Part shown: piece by piece, positions 8,401 to 16,332 of the stretch | Layout of the letters: every line of letters starts with the position of its first letter | How positions within the stretch are numbered: the first letter of the stretch is position 1 | Assembly (NCBI GenBank): GCA_024638445.1 | Contig: JAHEKH010000001.1 | Location: forward strand, 1 to 51,645 | Reading direction: 5' to 3' | Origin: Gammaproteobacteria bacterium | GTDB taxonomy: Bacteria; Pseudomonadota; Gammaproteobacteria; Steroidobacterales; JABDKV01 | Length of the DNA: 51,645 nt | The notes under the pieces: model-generated | Databases searched by the model: none | Told to the model about the DNA's origin: nothing | The model's input: the letters and a program-made list of their open reading frames with translations, nothing else | Program-made: the position numbers and the translations under genes

Positions 8401-11340
8401 GTCAGCCTCAGCCGCTGGCGGGGCGTCGATCTGCAGGAAAATGACAACGTGCTGGTTATGACCGTGCACGATAAGGACGGCACAATCGTTCGCAGTGTGG
8501 AACGGGTCGTCCACCTGTCCGGTGGCCCGGTACGCGCCGAAATTGATCGCGAGGCATCCTCCCTGGTTGCCGATGGCCGGACCCGTCCGGTGATTGCCGT
8601 TCGTCTTTATGACCGCTGGGGCCAGCCGGCAAGGCCCGAATCGATGGGAACCTATCGCGTCGATCCGCCGTATCGTTCCTGGTTCGAGGTCGAGTCCCTG
8701 CGCGACAACCAGCTCCTGGCTCTCGGCAGCCGCGAACCGGTTTACCGGGTCGGTGCAGACGGGCTGGCACGCATCGAGCTGGAGGCGACCTCGAGGTCCG
8801 GCGAAGTGGTGCTTCACATGGAGTATCGCGATCAGCGCGAGGAGGAACTGCGTGCGTGGCTGGAGCCGGCCGCGCGTGACTGGATCCTGGTGGGTTTTGC
8901 CGAAGGCACGGCCGGCTACAACACGCTGAGCGACAACGTGCAGTCCGCCCGCGACGCCGGTAACGAGGAAGACTTTTACACCGATGGCAAGGTGTCGTTC
9001 TTCGCCAAGGGGCGGGTCAAGGGCGAGTTCCTGCTGACGCTGGCCTACGACTCCGATCGCGATGAGGAAGCTGCGCGGCAGCGGCTGCATGGCACTATCG
9101 ATCCGGACCGTTTTTATACGCTGTACGGCGACGCTACGGAACAACAGTTCGATGCAGCGAGCCAGGACGAGCTGTACCTGAAAATCGAGCGTGGCCAGTT
9201 CTACGCCCTGTTTGGCGACTACGACACCGGGCTGACGGTGACCGAATTGTCCCGCTATGACCGCAGCTTCAACGGTTTCTCCAGCGAGTACCAGGGTGAG
9301 CGCTTCGGTTATACGGCTTTTGCCGCGCGCACCGACCAGGCCTTCGTGAAGGATGAGCTGCGCGGTGACGGCACGTCCGGACTCTATCGCCTGTCGCGGC
9401 AGCCGATCGTGGTCAACAGCGACAAGATCACGATCGAGACCCGCGATCGGTTCCGCTCGGAAGAGATCGTCAGCTCCCGCGTGCTTGCACGCCATCTCGA
9501 CTACGACATCGACTATCTTGCCGGCACGGTTTTCTTCAAGGAGCCGGTCCGCCACCGCGACGACAACTTCAATCCGATCTACATCGTGGTCGATTACGAG
9601 AGCCGGGACCCGGTGGACCGCTCGACGACAGCGGGTGGCCGCGCTTCGCTGCGCCTCGCCGATGGCCGGGTGGAGCTGGGCGCCACGCTGATTGATGAAG
9701 GGGTCAGCGGTGCTGACGGCGACCTGGCCGGCGCCGACCTGAAAGTCCGGATCGGCGACGGCACCGAGCTGCGTGTCGAAGTGGCCAGCACCGACACTCG
9801 CCAGGGCGGTAGCGCGGTCGAGGGCGATGCCGCCATAGCGGAACTGACGCACACCTCCGGAAAACTCGACGGCAAGGTCTATTACCGCGAGCTCGATTCG
9901 GGCTTCGGGCTGGGTCAGCAACGTGCCAGTGAAACCGGGACCCGCAAGATGGGTTTTGACGGCCGGCTGCGGTTCAGCGAAAACCTCTCACTGGACGGTC
10001 TGGCCTACCGGCAGGACAACCTGGCAACCGATGTTCGCCGCGACGTTGTCGAGGGCGAAGTACGCTGGCAGGGCAAGGCAGCGACCGCAGGCGTCGGCTA
10101 TCGCGATGCCAGCGATACGGCCCGCGACGGCAGCACCAGCGATTCGGAGCAGCTCTACGTCAACGGCAGCATCAAGACCTTCGATGACCGGCTGACCCTG
10201 CGTACGCAGCTGGAAACCGATATCGGCGACGACGCTAATCTCGCCTATCCCACCCGCACGCTGCTGGGAATGGACTACAAGCTGAACGACGACGTGACCG
10301 TCTACACCGAGCACGAGCAGGCGAGCGGCCGGGACATCGACACACAGATGACCCGCATGGGAGTGCGCGCTACGCCGTGGAGCCAGGCGCAGGTGAACTC
10401 GAGCATCAATCACCAGATGACGGAGAATGGTCCGCGTGCGTTTGCCAGCCTCGGCCTGGTGCAGGGCTGGAAAGTCAACGAGCGCTGGGCGCTCGATTTC
10501 GGTGTCGATCACTCCAACACGCTGCTAGGACCGGAGGCGGAGCCGTTTGACGCGGACGCCGCACTGGCCTCCGGCAATCTCGATGCGGACTTCACGTCGC
10601 TGTACTTCGGCACGCTGTACAAAGCCGACGACTGGACGGTCAACACCCGGACCGAGTGGCGCAACAGTGACGCCGAGCGCCGCGCCGGATTGTTTGGCGG
10701 TTTTTATCGGGAGGAAAACCAGGGCAAGGCTTTCTCGGCATCGCTGCAGTTTTTCAACTCCCAGCGCGATGTCGGCGCCGACCTGACCAATGCCGACATC
10801 CGCCTGAGCTGGGCCTATCGCCCGGTGGGTACGCGCTGGATATTCCTCGACCGGCTGGACCTGGTTTACGAAGACCTGAAAGCGCCCGGCACCGAGGCCG
10901 AGACCTGGCGTATCGTGAACAACCTGCACGCCAACTACATGATCAGCCGCCACAACCAGCTGGGTCTGCAGTACGGCGTCAAGTTCACCCGTGCCGATAT
11001 CGACGGATCCGATTACAACGGTTTCACCGACCTGGTCGGCGTCGACTGGCGCCGCGACCTGTCACCCCGCTGGGATATCGGTCTGCAGGGTTCGCTGCTG
11101 CATTCCTGGAACTCAGACGTGATCGACTACAGCCTCGGCGCCGACATTGGCTACTCTTTTGCCCGCAACGTCTGGCTCAGCTTCGGCTACAACATCACCG
11201 GGTTCGATGACGAAGATTTTTCCGAGGCCCGCTATACCGCCCGTGGCCCCTACATCCGTTTCCGGATCAAGGCCGACCAGGACAATCTGCGCGATCGCGA
11301 TTTCTGGTCACGCCGCGAGTCTGACGGTCCGGCGAATTAA
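5449..11340 (+). CDS. Giant outer-membrane protein: DUF11, SdrD_B-like, OmpA-like and Ig-like domains plus C-terminal beta-barrel
   Basis: A 1963-residue protein with a strong ribosome binding site (AGGAGG). A long basic N-terminus and hydrophobic segment (about 33-52) form an extended signal sequence. In order: shared motif PGTLIPNVATVSY (about 54-66); Ig-like and carboxypeptidase-regulatory-like regions to ~380; DUF11 domain (386-508); SdrD_B-like domain (522-620); a second DUF11-like domain (628-752); OmpA-like peptidoglycan-binding domain (754-875, with TGHTDS and NRRVEI); invasin-like Ig region (to ~1140). From ~1143 (RDWILVGF) to the end, short alternating strands look like a large outer-membrane barrel, interrupted by an insert at about 1310-1385. 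There is no TonB plug. It is the likely membrane anchor for the three small DUF11 proteins encoded upstream. Function unknown. Confidence 0.8.
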   Translation: MTTRTDGIYKKTRRKRLIRLPAFLSGKDARHTLARVVALLTGAIVPVLGAAATPPGTLIPNVATVSYTVVSGNSRSVSSNTAAVVSKLRRTQASVDFVRVSPGSFDFSAPTGPTSCETGSGLAQLPAPTLADGTELDVSDPQPLSSTQFFHTGEAFFVQVSDLDQNLDAATAETVRVQLEVAASGDLEIVELTESAADSGEFIGYVPSGRMPGVRHDCVLQVAAGFDVSVMYVDPSDPSDISSDSALVDPLGLVFDSTTGQPLNDAIVRLIDVATGLPALVVGDDGVSEFPAEVVSGGVATDSGGTDYDFAPGNYRFPLVSPGQYRLEVTPPAGYAAPSTVAIIELQALPGAPFSLGPGSFGDPFMVDPGPAIMIDIPLDPVSTALFLQKSTTTAVASLGDFIKYTLTLDNADSQRTVNDILVDDDLPVGLRLIPGSVRVGGAAADDPVVSSDRRRLTFDVGDLAPGQRVTIDYVAELAAGTKGPEVVNSAMARAAGGAESNLATASVRIAEALFRSHSTVVGRAILGSCDNNVANDDNGLEGVRIYLDDGRYAVTDEGGRYHFEGLQPGTHVVQLDVDTVPEGYEIVHCERNARFAGRAYSQFVDLRPGALWRADFHLRALPAPTGEVAVNLSSATAARDVIYTLAISGNGIPVSNVKAMVMLPDDVIYVPGSSRQADARIGDPQINGNLLVYPLPDSSGEPWLTEIRFRGLPGASAGEYVTKALVSFDSATAKRQRTPLADNTLIREPPESERVDFVFETHFDTRRAELKPRDRAAIADALAGWDDASDIHVVVTGHTDSVRIAPQNRHEFADNYVLSKARARAAADFVRSLLKLAPEQVSLRGYGPDQPLASNSTAAGRAQNRRVEIQVWGEIPLMPGAIRLGKRHSGPQRLELAAEAPLTLSQAPLEAGDPMADYADTGWISRLAPGIELLLPQPGYNPPIPSLRIAVKHAPGQAVELTLNGEPVSPLSFEGTDTNGEKTVSLSRWRGVDLQENDNVLVMTVHDKDGTIVRSVERVVHLSGGPVRAEIDREASSLVADGRTRPVIAVRLYDRWGQPARPESMGTYRVDPPYRSWFEVESLRDNQLLALGSREPVYRVGADGLARIELEATSRSGEVVLHMEYRDQREEELRAWLEPAARDWILVGFAEGTAGYNTLSDNVQSARDAGNEEDFYTDGKVSFFAKGRVKGEFLLTLAYDSDRDEEAARQRLHGTIDPDRFYTLYGDATEQQFDAASQDELYLKIERGQFYALFGDYDTGLTVTELSRYDRSFNGFSSEYQGERFGYTAFAARTDQAFVKDELRGDGTSGLYRLSRQPIVVNSDKITIETRDRFRSEEIVSSRVLARHLDYDIDYLAGTVFFKEPVRHRDDNFNPIYIVVDYESRDPVDRSTTAGGRASLRLADGRVELGATLIDEGVSGADGDLAGADLKVRIGDGTELRVEVASTDTRQGGSAVEGDAAIAELTHTSGKLDGKVYYRELDSGFGLGQQRASETGTRKMGFDGRLRFSENLSLDGLAYRQDNLATDVRRDVVEGEVRWQGKAATAGVGYRDASDTARDGSTSDSEQLYVNGSIKTFDDRLTLRTQLETDIGDDANLAYPTRTLLGMDYKLNDDVTVYTEHEQASGRDIDTQMTRMGVRATPWSQAQVNSSINHQMTENGPRAFASLGLVQGWKVNERWALDFGVDHSNTLLGPEAEPFDADAALASGNLDADFTSLYFGTLYKADDWTVNTRTEWRNSDAERRAGLFGGFYREENQGKAFSASLQFFNSQRDVGADLTNADIRLSWAYRPVGTRWIFLDRLDLVYEDLKAPGTEAETWRIVNNLHANYMISRHNQLGLQYGVKFTRADIDGSDYNGFTDLVGVDWRRDLSPRWDIGLQGSLLHSWNSDVIDYSLGADIGYSFARNVWLSFGYNITGFDDEDFSEARYTARGPYIRFRIKADQDNLRDRDFWSRRESDGPAN

Positions 11341-11391
11341 GCGACCCATTTCGGGTTAGACCGTCTGCGGTGCCGGTGCTAAGGTGCCGCG

Positions 11392-13314
11392 ATGACCGAA
11401 TACCTGCGTTTTTTCGGCGCCGAAAGCCCCCTGGCCGGCCACGTCGACGGCTTCGCGCCACGCGCTGAGCAGCAGCAAATGGCCGAGGCGGTCGGGGCGG
11501 CGCTGGACGGCGGCGACACGCTGCTGGTCGAAGCCGGTACCGGCATCGGCAAGACCTTTGCCTACCTGGTGCCGGCGCTGCTGAGCGGGCAACGCATCGT
11601 TGTCTCGACCGGAACCCGCAATCTGCAGGACCAGCTGTTCAATCGCGATCTGCCGACGATCACCCGGGCAATTGGCCGTCCTGTCTCAGTTGCCCTGCTC
11701 AAGGGCCGGGCCAACTATTTGTGCCTGCACCGGTTGTCGCTGGCGGTGGAGCAGGGCCACGGCGGCCGGTGGCTGGCGGCGGTCCGGAAATGGTCCGGCT
11801 ACACCTCGGCCGGAGACCGTGCGGAACTGCGCGAAGTCCCCGAGGACGCCTCGGTCTGGCCGGCGGTTACGTCGACCGTCGACAACTGCCTGGGGAGTGA
11901 GTGCAGCCAGTACGAGTCCTGTTTCGTGGTCCAGGCGCGACGGGCCGCCCAGGAAGCGGACATCGTCGTGGTCAACCACCACCTGCTGCTGGCTGACTTT
12001 GCGCTGAAAGAAGAGGGGTTTGGCGAGCTGTTGCCGGGTGCGGATGCCTGCATCATCGATGAGGCACATCAACTGCCGGAAGTTGCCGCGTCTTTCTTCG
12101 GCGTGGCGGTCAGCGCCCGCCAGTTCGGTAGCCTGGTGCGCGATACCACGGCCGAGCTGCTGGACGCCGGTCAGCCGGACCCCGAGTGGCGCCGGCCCGG
12201 CGACGAACTCGAACGGGCGGTTGCCGATCTCGGGCTGGCGCTCGGACAGGGATCCGGGCGTCGCGGCTGGGACGAGGCACCTCGCTCGGCCCCCGGGGCA
12301 CTGGAGACAGTGGCGGATAGCCTGGCGGCCTTCGATGCGGCACTCGAACCACTGGCCGGCCATCATGCCGGACTGGACAATTGCCGCCAGCGGGCGCGCG
12401 AGTTGGCCGCCCGGCTGGAGAAATTTTCCAGCCCGGACGACGAACCGGGCCTGCGCTGGCTGGACGCCCATCGCCGCGGCTTCAGTCTTCACCTCACGCC
12501 ATTCGATGTCTCGGAGCGCCTGGGTGACCTGGTAGACCGCCAGGATGGCGCGTGGATCTTCACCTCGGCCACGCTGGCCGTCGGCGAGGATTTTTCCCAC
12601 TTCGAGGGTCGCCTCGGGGTTGAGAGCGCCCGGACCCTCAAGCTCGACAGCCCCTTCGATTTCGAGCGTAACACCCTGTTATTACTCCCGAACGATCTTC
12701 CCATGCCTAACGACCCCGGGTTTACCCGGCGCCTGTGTACCGAACTGAAGCCGCTGGTCGATGCGGCCGCCGGCGGCGCTTTCCTGTTATTTACGAGCTA
12801 CCGGGCGTTGCACGAGGCCGCAGCCCTGCTGGGTGCCGGCGGCGAATTCGAATTGGCCCACCCACTCTTCGTCCAGGGCCAGGGTCCCCGTGAAGCCTTG
12901 CTCGAGCAGTTTCGTGAGCACGGCGATGCGGTGCTGCTGGGTACCTCGAGCTTCTGGGAGGGCGTCGATGTGCGTGGCACGGCATTGCGGCTGGTCATCA
13001 TCGACAAGCTGCCGTTCGCCTCGCCTGGCGACCCGGTCATGCAGGCACGGCTGGAGGCGATCCGGCGTTCGGGCGGCAATCCCTTTGCTGACTACCAGCT
13101 GCCGCAGGCGGTGTTGAGCCTCAAGCAGGGCGTGGGCCGGCTCATCCGGGATCACGATGATTACGGCGTGGCGGTCCTGTGCGATCCCCGCCTGCGCTCG
13201 CGCAGCTACGGGCGAGTGTTTCTGCGTAGCCTGCCGCCAATGCCGGTGACCGACTCGGTCGCTGACGCGTGCGAATTTTTTGCTGACAGGCCGGGGTTCG
13301 AGCTGCACGCATGA
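11392..13314 (+). CDS. yoaA: ATP-dependent DNA helicase YoaA (XPD/DinG family)
   Basis: A 640-residue superfamily 2 helicase of the iron-sulphur XPD/DinG group. Family members unwind DNA 5' to 3' and act in repair; E. coli YoaA works with HolC at stalled forks. Walker A is EAGTGIGKT (47-55) and Walker B is DEAH at 223-226. Four cysteines between them (C111, C166, C171, C177) are spaced as 4Fe-4S ligands. The C-terminal motor half has FTSATL and the closing motif QGVGRLIRD. The length matches YoaA and is shorter than enteric DinG. The gene starts 51 bases after the giant outer-membrane gene and overlaps tsaB by ATGA, so it is translationally coupled to tsaB. Confidence 0.92.
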   Translation: MTEYLRFFGAESPLAGHVDGFAPRAEQQQMAEAVGAALDGGDTLLVEAGTGIGKTFAYLVPALLSGQRIVVSTGTRNLQDQLFNRDLPTITRAIGRPVSVALLKGRANYLCLHRLSLAVEQGHGGRWLAAVRKWSGYTSAGDRAELREVPEDASVWPAVTSTVDNCLGSECSQYESCFVVQARRAAQEADIVVVNHHLLLADFALKEEGFGELLPGADACIIDEAHQLPEVAASFFGVAVSARQFGSLVRDTTAELLDAGQPDPEWRRPGDELERAVADLGLALGQGSGRRGWDEAPRSAPGALETVADSLAAFDAALEPLAGHHAGLDNCRQRARELAARLEKFSSPDDEPGLRWLDAHRRGFSLHLTPFDVSERLGDLVDRQDGAWIFTSATLAVGEDFSHFEGRLGVESARTLKLDSPFDFERNTLLLLPNDLPMPNDPGFTRRLCTELKPLVDAAAGGAFLLFTSYRALHEAAALLGAGGEFELAHPLFVQGQGPREALLEQFREHGDAVLLGTSSFWEGVDVRGTALRLVIIDKLPFASPGDPVMQARLEAIRRSGGNPFADYQLPQAVLSLKQGVGRLIRDHDDYGVAVLCDPRLRSRSYGRVFLRSLPPMPVTDSVADACEFFADRPGFELHA

Positions 13315-13979
13315 AGATACTCGCGCTCGATACCGCAACCGAGGCGTGTTCCGCAGCGTTGTATAACGACGGCGCGCTTTCGGCATTGCGCGAGGTGGCG
13401 CCGCGCGAACACGGCAACCTGATTCTGCCAATGATCGAATCGTTGCTCGGCGATGCGGGGCTGACCCCGGCCGGGCTCGATGGCGTGGCCTTCGGCCGCG
13501 GCCCGGGTGCCTTCACCGGGGTGCGTATCGCGGTAGGCGTTGCGCAGGGTATCGGCTACGCGGCCGGGCTGCCGCTGGTGCCGGTATCCGATCTCGCCGC
13601 AGTCGCGCTGGCGGCCCATCGCCGCCACGGTGCCGACCGGGTCCTGGTTTGTCTCGATGCGCGGATGAAAGAGGTTTACTGGTGCGAATTCGAGTGTGGA
13701 AGCGGGCACTGCGTGCCGCTCGGGGACGAACGCCTCGGCGATCCCGCGTCGGTCCGGGCCCGGGGTGCGGTATTCGCGGCAGGTCCCGGATGGGCGGCCT
13801 ATCCGGCGCTCGCGGAGCGCCTTGCCGGCACCGTTACCGGCACCGATCCGGGGCTGCTCCCGGACGCCGCCGACATTGCGCGGCTGGCGTTGCCGGCGTT
13901 AAAGCGTGGCGAAACGGTCGCGCCCGAAGAGGCACAGCCAGTCTACCTGCGCGACGAAGTCGCCTGGAAAAAGCCGTAG
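13311..13979 (+). CDS. tsaB: tRNA threonylcarbamoyladenosine biosynthesis protein TsaB
   Basis: A 222-residue ASKHA-fold protein. TsaB is the non-catalytic partner that binds TsaD (with TsaE) to transfer threonylcarbamoyl to A37 of tRNAs that read ANN codons. The N-terminus MKILALDTATEACSAALYN, the central FGRGPGAFTGVRIAVG and the YLRDEVAWKK end are typical, and the length is close to the E. coli protein (231). The ATG overlaps the stop codon of yoaA (ATGA). yoaA-tsaB adjacency is common in gammaproteobacteria. Confidence 0.93.
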   Translation: MKILALDTATEACSAALYNDGALSALREVAPREHGNLILPMIESLLGDAGLTPAGLDGVAFGRGPGAFTGVRIAVGVAQGIGYAAGLPLVPVSDLAAVALAAHRRHGADRVLVCLDARMKEVYWCEFECGSGHCVPLGDERLGDPASVRARGAVFAAGPGWAAYPALAERLAGTVTGTDPGLLPDAADIARLALPALKRGETVAPEEAQPVYLRDEVAWKKP

Positions 13980-14028
13980 TCGTGCAACTGTCGGGTATCA
14001 TGTTTTCTTCGAACCCGGGAGACTGACA

Positions 14029-14523
14029 GTGCCTTTGAGTGTGCGACAGATAAACCTGGCAGGCGTGCTGACCTGCATTGGCATGATGGGCTTCGCCCTT
14101 TATTCGCAGTATGTCGATGGCCTGGAGCCATGCCCGCTGTGCGTGTTCCAGCGCGTTGCGGTAATTGCGCTGGGACTCGTGTTTCTCGTCGCACTGATCC
14201 ATAACGCCCGCGGCTGGGGGCGCTACGTGTACGTGGCGCTTTTTCTGCTCGCCGGTGGTTTCGGGGTGACTGTGGCAGGTCGCCACGTGTGGCTGCAGGG
14301 CCTTCCGCCGGATGAGGTGCCGGCCTGTGGTCCGGGCCTCGAGTACCTGCTCGACGCGTTTCCGCTGAGCGAGGCTTTGTCGAAGATCTTCGCGGGTTCG
14401 GGCGAATGTGCCGAAGTGGTCTGGCAGTTTCTCGGCCTGAGCATGCCTTCATGGGTATTGGTGTGGTGCGTAATCCTGGGTGTCGGTGGCGCGCTCAACA
14501 ACCTGCGCAGGCCCGTGCCGTGA
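14029..14523 (+). CDS. dsbB: Disulfide bond formation protein DsbB
   Basis: A 164-residue inner-membrane quinone reductase that reoxidises periplasmic DsbA. Four hydrophobic segments are visible. The first redox pair is in LEPCPLCVFQR after helix 1. The second pair lies in the second periplasmic loop (PACGPG and GSGECAEV). The GTG at 14029 is chosen because GGGAG lies about 8 bases upstream; the open frame extends further but overlaps tsaB without a ribosome binding site. Its stop codon overlaps the GTG of the following acetyltransferase. No dsbA is present in the window. Confidence 0.92.
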   Translation: MPLSVRQINLAGVLTCIGMMGFALYSQYVDGLEPCPLCVFQRVAVIALGLVFLVALIHNARGWGRYVYVALFLLAGGFGVTVAGRHVWLQGLPPDEVPACGPGLEYLLDAFPLSEALSKIFAGSGECAEVVWQFLGLSMPSWVLVWCVILGVGGALNNLRRPVP

Positions 14524-15077
14524 CCGCTGCCGCGCTGCCCGACACGATAACCATCCGGCCCTATCGTGTTTCCGACGCCAACGATGTCTACACGGCGGTG
14601 ATCGAATCGATCGACGCAATGAGCCGCTGGATGCCCTGGTGTCACAGCGGATACAGCATTCATGATGCAATCAACTGGTTGATGGAACAGGAGAGCTGTC
14701 GCGTTAAAGGCACCGCTCACGAATTTGCCATCATCGGCCCGGCCGGGCAGTACCTCGGTGGCTGCGGACTGAACCAGATTAATCGCGAGTACCGGCTGGC
14801 CAACCTGGGCTACTGGGTTCGCAGCGCGGCGACCGGGCACGGCGTGGCAACCCGCGCCGTGCGGCTGCTGGCGCAATGGGCGATGGTCAGCACCGACCTC
14901 GTCCGTCTGGAAATTGTCATCGCGACCGGCAACACCGCCAGCATTCGCGTGGCGGAGAAGGCCGGCGCATCCCCGGAAGGGGTGCTGCGCGACAGGCTGA
15001 TCCTGAGCGGCCGGCCACACGATGCGCTGATGTTTTCGCTCGTCCGCAGCGATCTCGTCGGCTCACCAGAGCACTGA
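14520..15077 (+). CDS. GNAT-family N-acetyltransferase, RimJ/RimL-like
   Basis: A 185-residue single-domain acetyltransferase of the RimJ/RimL type, which commonly acetylate N-terminal amines of proteins or small molecules using acetyl-CoA. The N-terminus ITIRPYRVSDANDVYTAV is typical. The core follows: GYWVRSAATGHGVATRAVRLL (acetyl-CoA pyrophosphate loop), RLEIVIATGNTASIRVAEKAG, then EGVLRD. The GTG start overlaps the dsbB stop as GTGA. The substrate cannot be inferred from sequence. Confidence 0.85.
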   Translation: MTAAALPDTITIRPYRVSDANDVYTAVIESIDAMSRWMPWCHSGYSIHDAINWLMEQESCRVKGTAHEFAIIGPAGQYLGGCGLNQINREYRLANLGYWVRSAATGHGVATRAVRLLAQWAMVSTDLVRLEIVIATGNTASIRVAEKAGASPEGVLRDRLILSGRPHDALMFSLVRSDLVGSPEH

Positions 15078-15082
15078 AGCGG

Positions 15083-15928
15083 ATGACCGGCCGAGCCGGC
15101 GAATCAGCCGTCGTGCTGCTGGGATTGTGTTCCGATACGAACTCCAGTTTCATGCGCGGACCTGCCGAGGCCCCGTCGCAGATACGGGCAACCCTGCACA
15201 ATGGCGCATCGAACCTGTGCGCCGAGTGCGGCACCGACATTGGCGCCGACCCGCGTTTTTGCGATGCGGGCGATGTGACACCGGCCAGCGACCCGGACGG
15301 ATTCGTTACCGATATCGAGGACGCAATCGGCGCGGTAATTCGCGACGGTGGCCGGCCGCTCTCGATCGGCGGCGATCATGCGGTGACTTACCCGGTGCTG
15401 CGTGCCATCGCCGGGCACTATGGGCCACCCGATATCCTGCATTTCGATGCTCACCCCGATCTCTACGAATCCTTCGAAGGTAACCGGCTGTCGCATGCTT
15501 CGCCTTTCGCCCGCATCATGGAAGAGGGCCTGGCGCAGCGGCTCGTCCAGGTGGGTATCCGGACAGTCAATGATCATCTGCGCGAACAGGCTGCGCGTTA
15601 TGGCGTTGAGACGTGGACGATGCAGGATCTCGCCGCCGATCGCTTCGAGCCGGGTTTCGAGCGGCCGCTCTACCTTTCCTTCGATCTCGATGCGCTGGAT
15701 CCCGCAGCCGCGCCGGGGGTGTCGCATCACGAACCGGGTGGACTCTCGGTTCGGCAGGCGCTGACGTTCATCCAGGCGATAAAGGTGCCGGTAATCGGTG
15801 CCGATGTCGTCGAATACAATCCACGACGTGACAGTCACGGGATGACCGCGTCCGTTGCGGCTAAACTGGTCAAGGAAATTGCAGCCGTAATGCTGAACAA
15901 CCCGGAGGGGAATCGTGGCCGAACCTAA
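15083..15928 (+). CDS. Ureohydrolase (arginase/agmatinase/formimidoylglutamase family)
   Basis: A 281-residue binuclear manganese hydrolase. Metal-binding motifs are intact: GGDH (96-99), DAHPD (122-126) and SFDLDALDPAA with D201 and D203. The family cleaves guanidino compounds such as agmatine, arginine or guanidinobutyrate to an amine plus urea; DLDALDPA and the overall length lean towards agmatinase-like members. Translation probably begins at the ATG 15083, six bases after the acetyltransferase stop. No transporter or polyamine gene sits nearby to fix the substrate. It overlaps the following DUF1801 gene by 14 bases. Confidence 0.88.
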   Translation: MTGRAGESAVVLLGLCSDTNSSFMRGPAEAPSQIRATLHNGASNLCAECGTDIGADPRFCDAGDVTPASDPDGFVTDIEDAIGAVIRDGGRPLSIGGDHAVTYPVLRAIAGHYGPPDILHFDAHPDLYESFEGNRLSHASPFARIMEEGLAQRLVQVGIRTVNDHLREQAARYGVETWTMQDLAADRFEPGFERPLYLSFDLDALDPAAAPGVSHHEPGGLSVRQALTFIQAIKVPVIGADVVEYNPRRDSHGMTASVAAKLVKEIAAVMLNNPEGNRGRT

Positions 15929-16331
15929 GACAAAACCACAGAAGGGTGGCGTCAGTGCCTACGTCAACGCGATCGAGGACCCCGACCGCCGCCGCGACGT
16001 GCGCCGGGTCATGAAGATGATGCGTGAAGTCACCGGCGCAAAGCCGGTTTTGTGGGGCGGCTCCATGATTGGCTACGGCAGCTATCACTACACTTATGCC
16101 AGCGGCCGCGAAGGCGACTGGTTCCTGACCGGCCTGTCCTCGCGCAAGAGCGCATTGACCCTTTACGTCATGGCGGGCTTCAGCAGCTACGACACACTAA
16201 TGAAAAAACTGGGACGCTTTCGAACCGGCAAGTCCTGTCTTTACTTACGCCGGCTCGACGATATCGATTTCGATGTGCTCACGCTGCTGGTCGAGCGGTC
16301 GGTGCGCTACCTGCAAAAAAAGTACGCTTAG
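15915..16331 (+). CDS. DUF1801 domain protein
   Basis: A 138-residue small soluble protein of the DUF1801 group (YdhG-like alpha/beta fold, sometimes annotated as iron chaperone). Recognisable features are VMREVTGAKPVLWGG-like and GSYHYTYASGREGDWFLTG stretches, the segment LSSRKSALTLYVM and a C-terminal SVRYLQKKYA helix. The GTG start follows GGAGGGG, a strong ribosome binding site, inside the end of the ureohydrolase gene. Its 3' end lies one base from the end of convergent dapE. Biochemical function is not established. Confidence 0.8.
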   Translation: MAEPKTKPQKGGVSAYVNAIEDPDRRRDVRRVMKMMREVTGAKPVLWGGSMIGYGSYHYTYASGREGDWFLTGLSSRKSALTLYVMAGFSSYDTLMKKLGRFRTGKSCLYLRRLDDIDFDVLTLLVERSVRYLQKKYA

Positions 16332-16332
16332 G

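Noticed and set aside
8290-9921. 543-codon minus-strand frame within the giant outer-membrane gene
   Set aside because: Long antisense frames are expected in GC-rich DNA; no family resemblance or ribosome binding site, while the plus strand encodes clear domains.
11341-11365. Weak hairpin ACCC-ATTTC-GGGT after the giant gene as a terminator
   Set aside because: Only four base pairs and no U tract.
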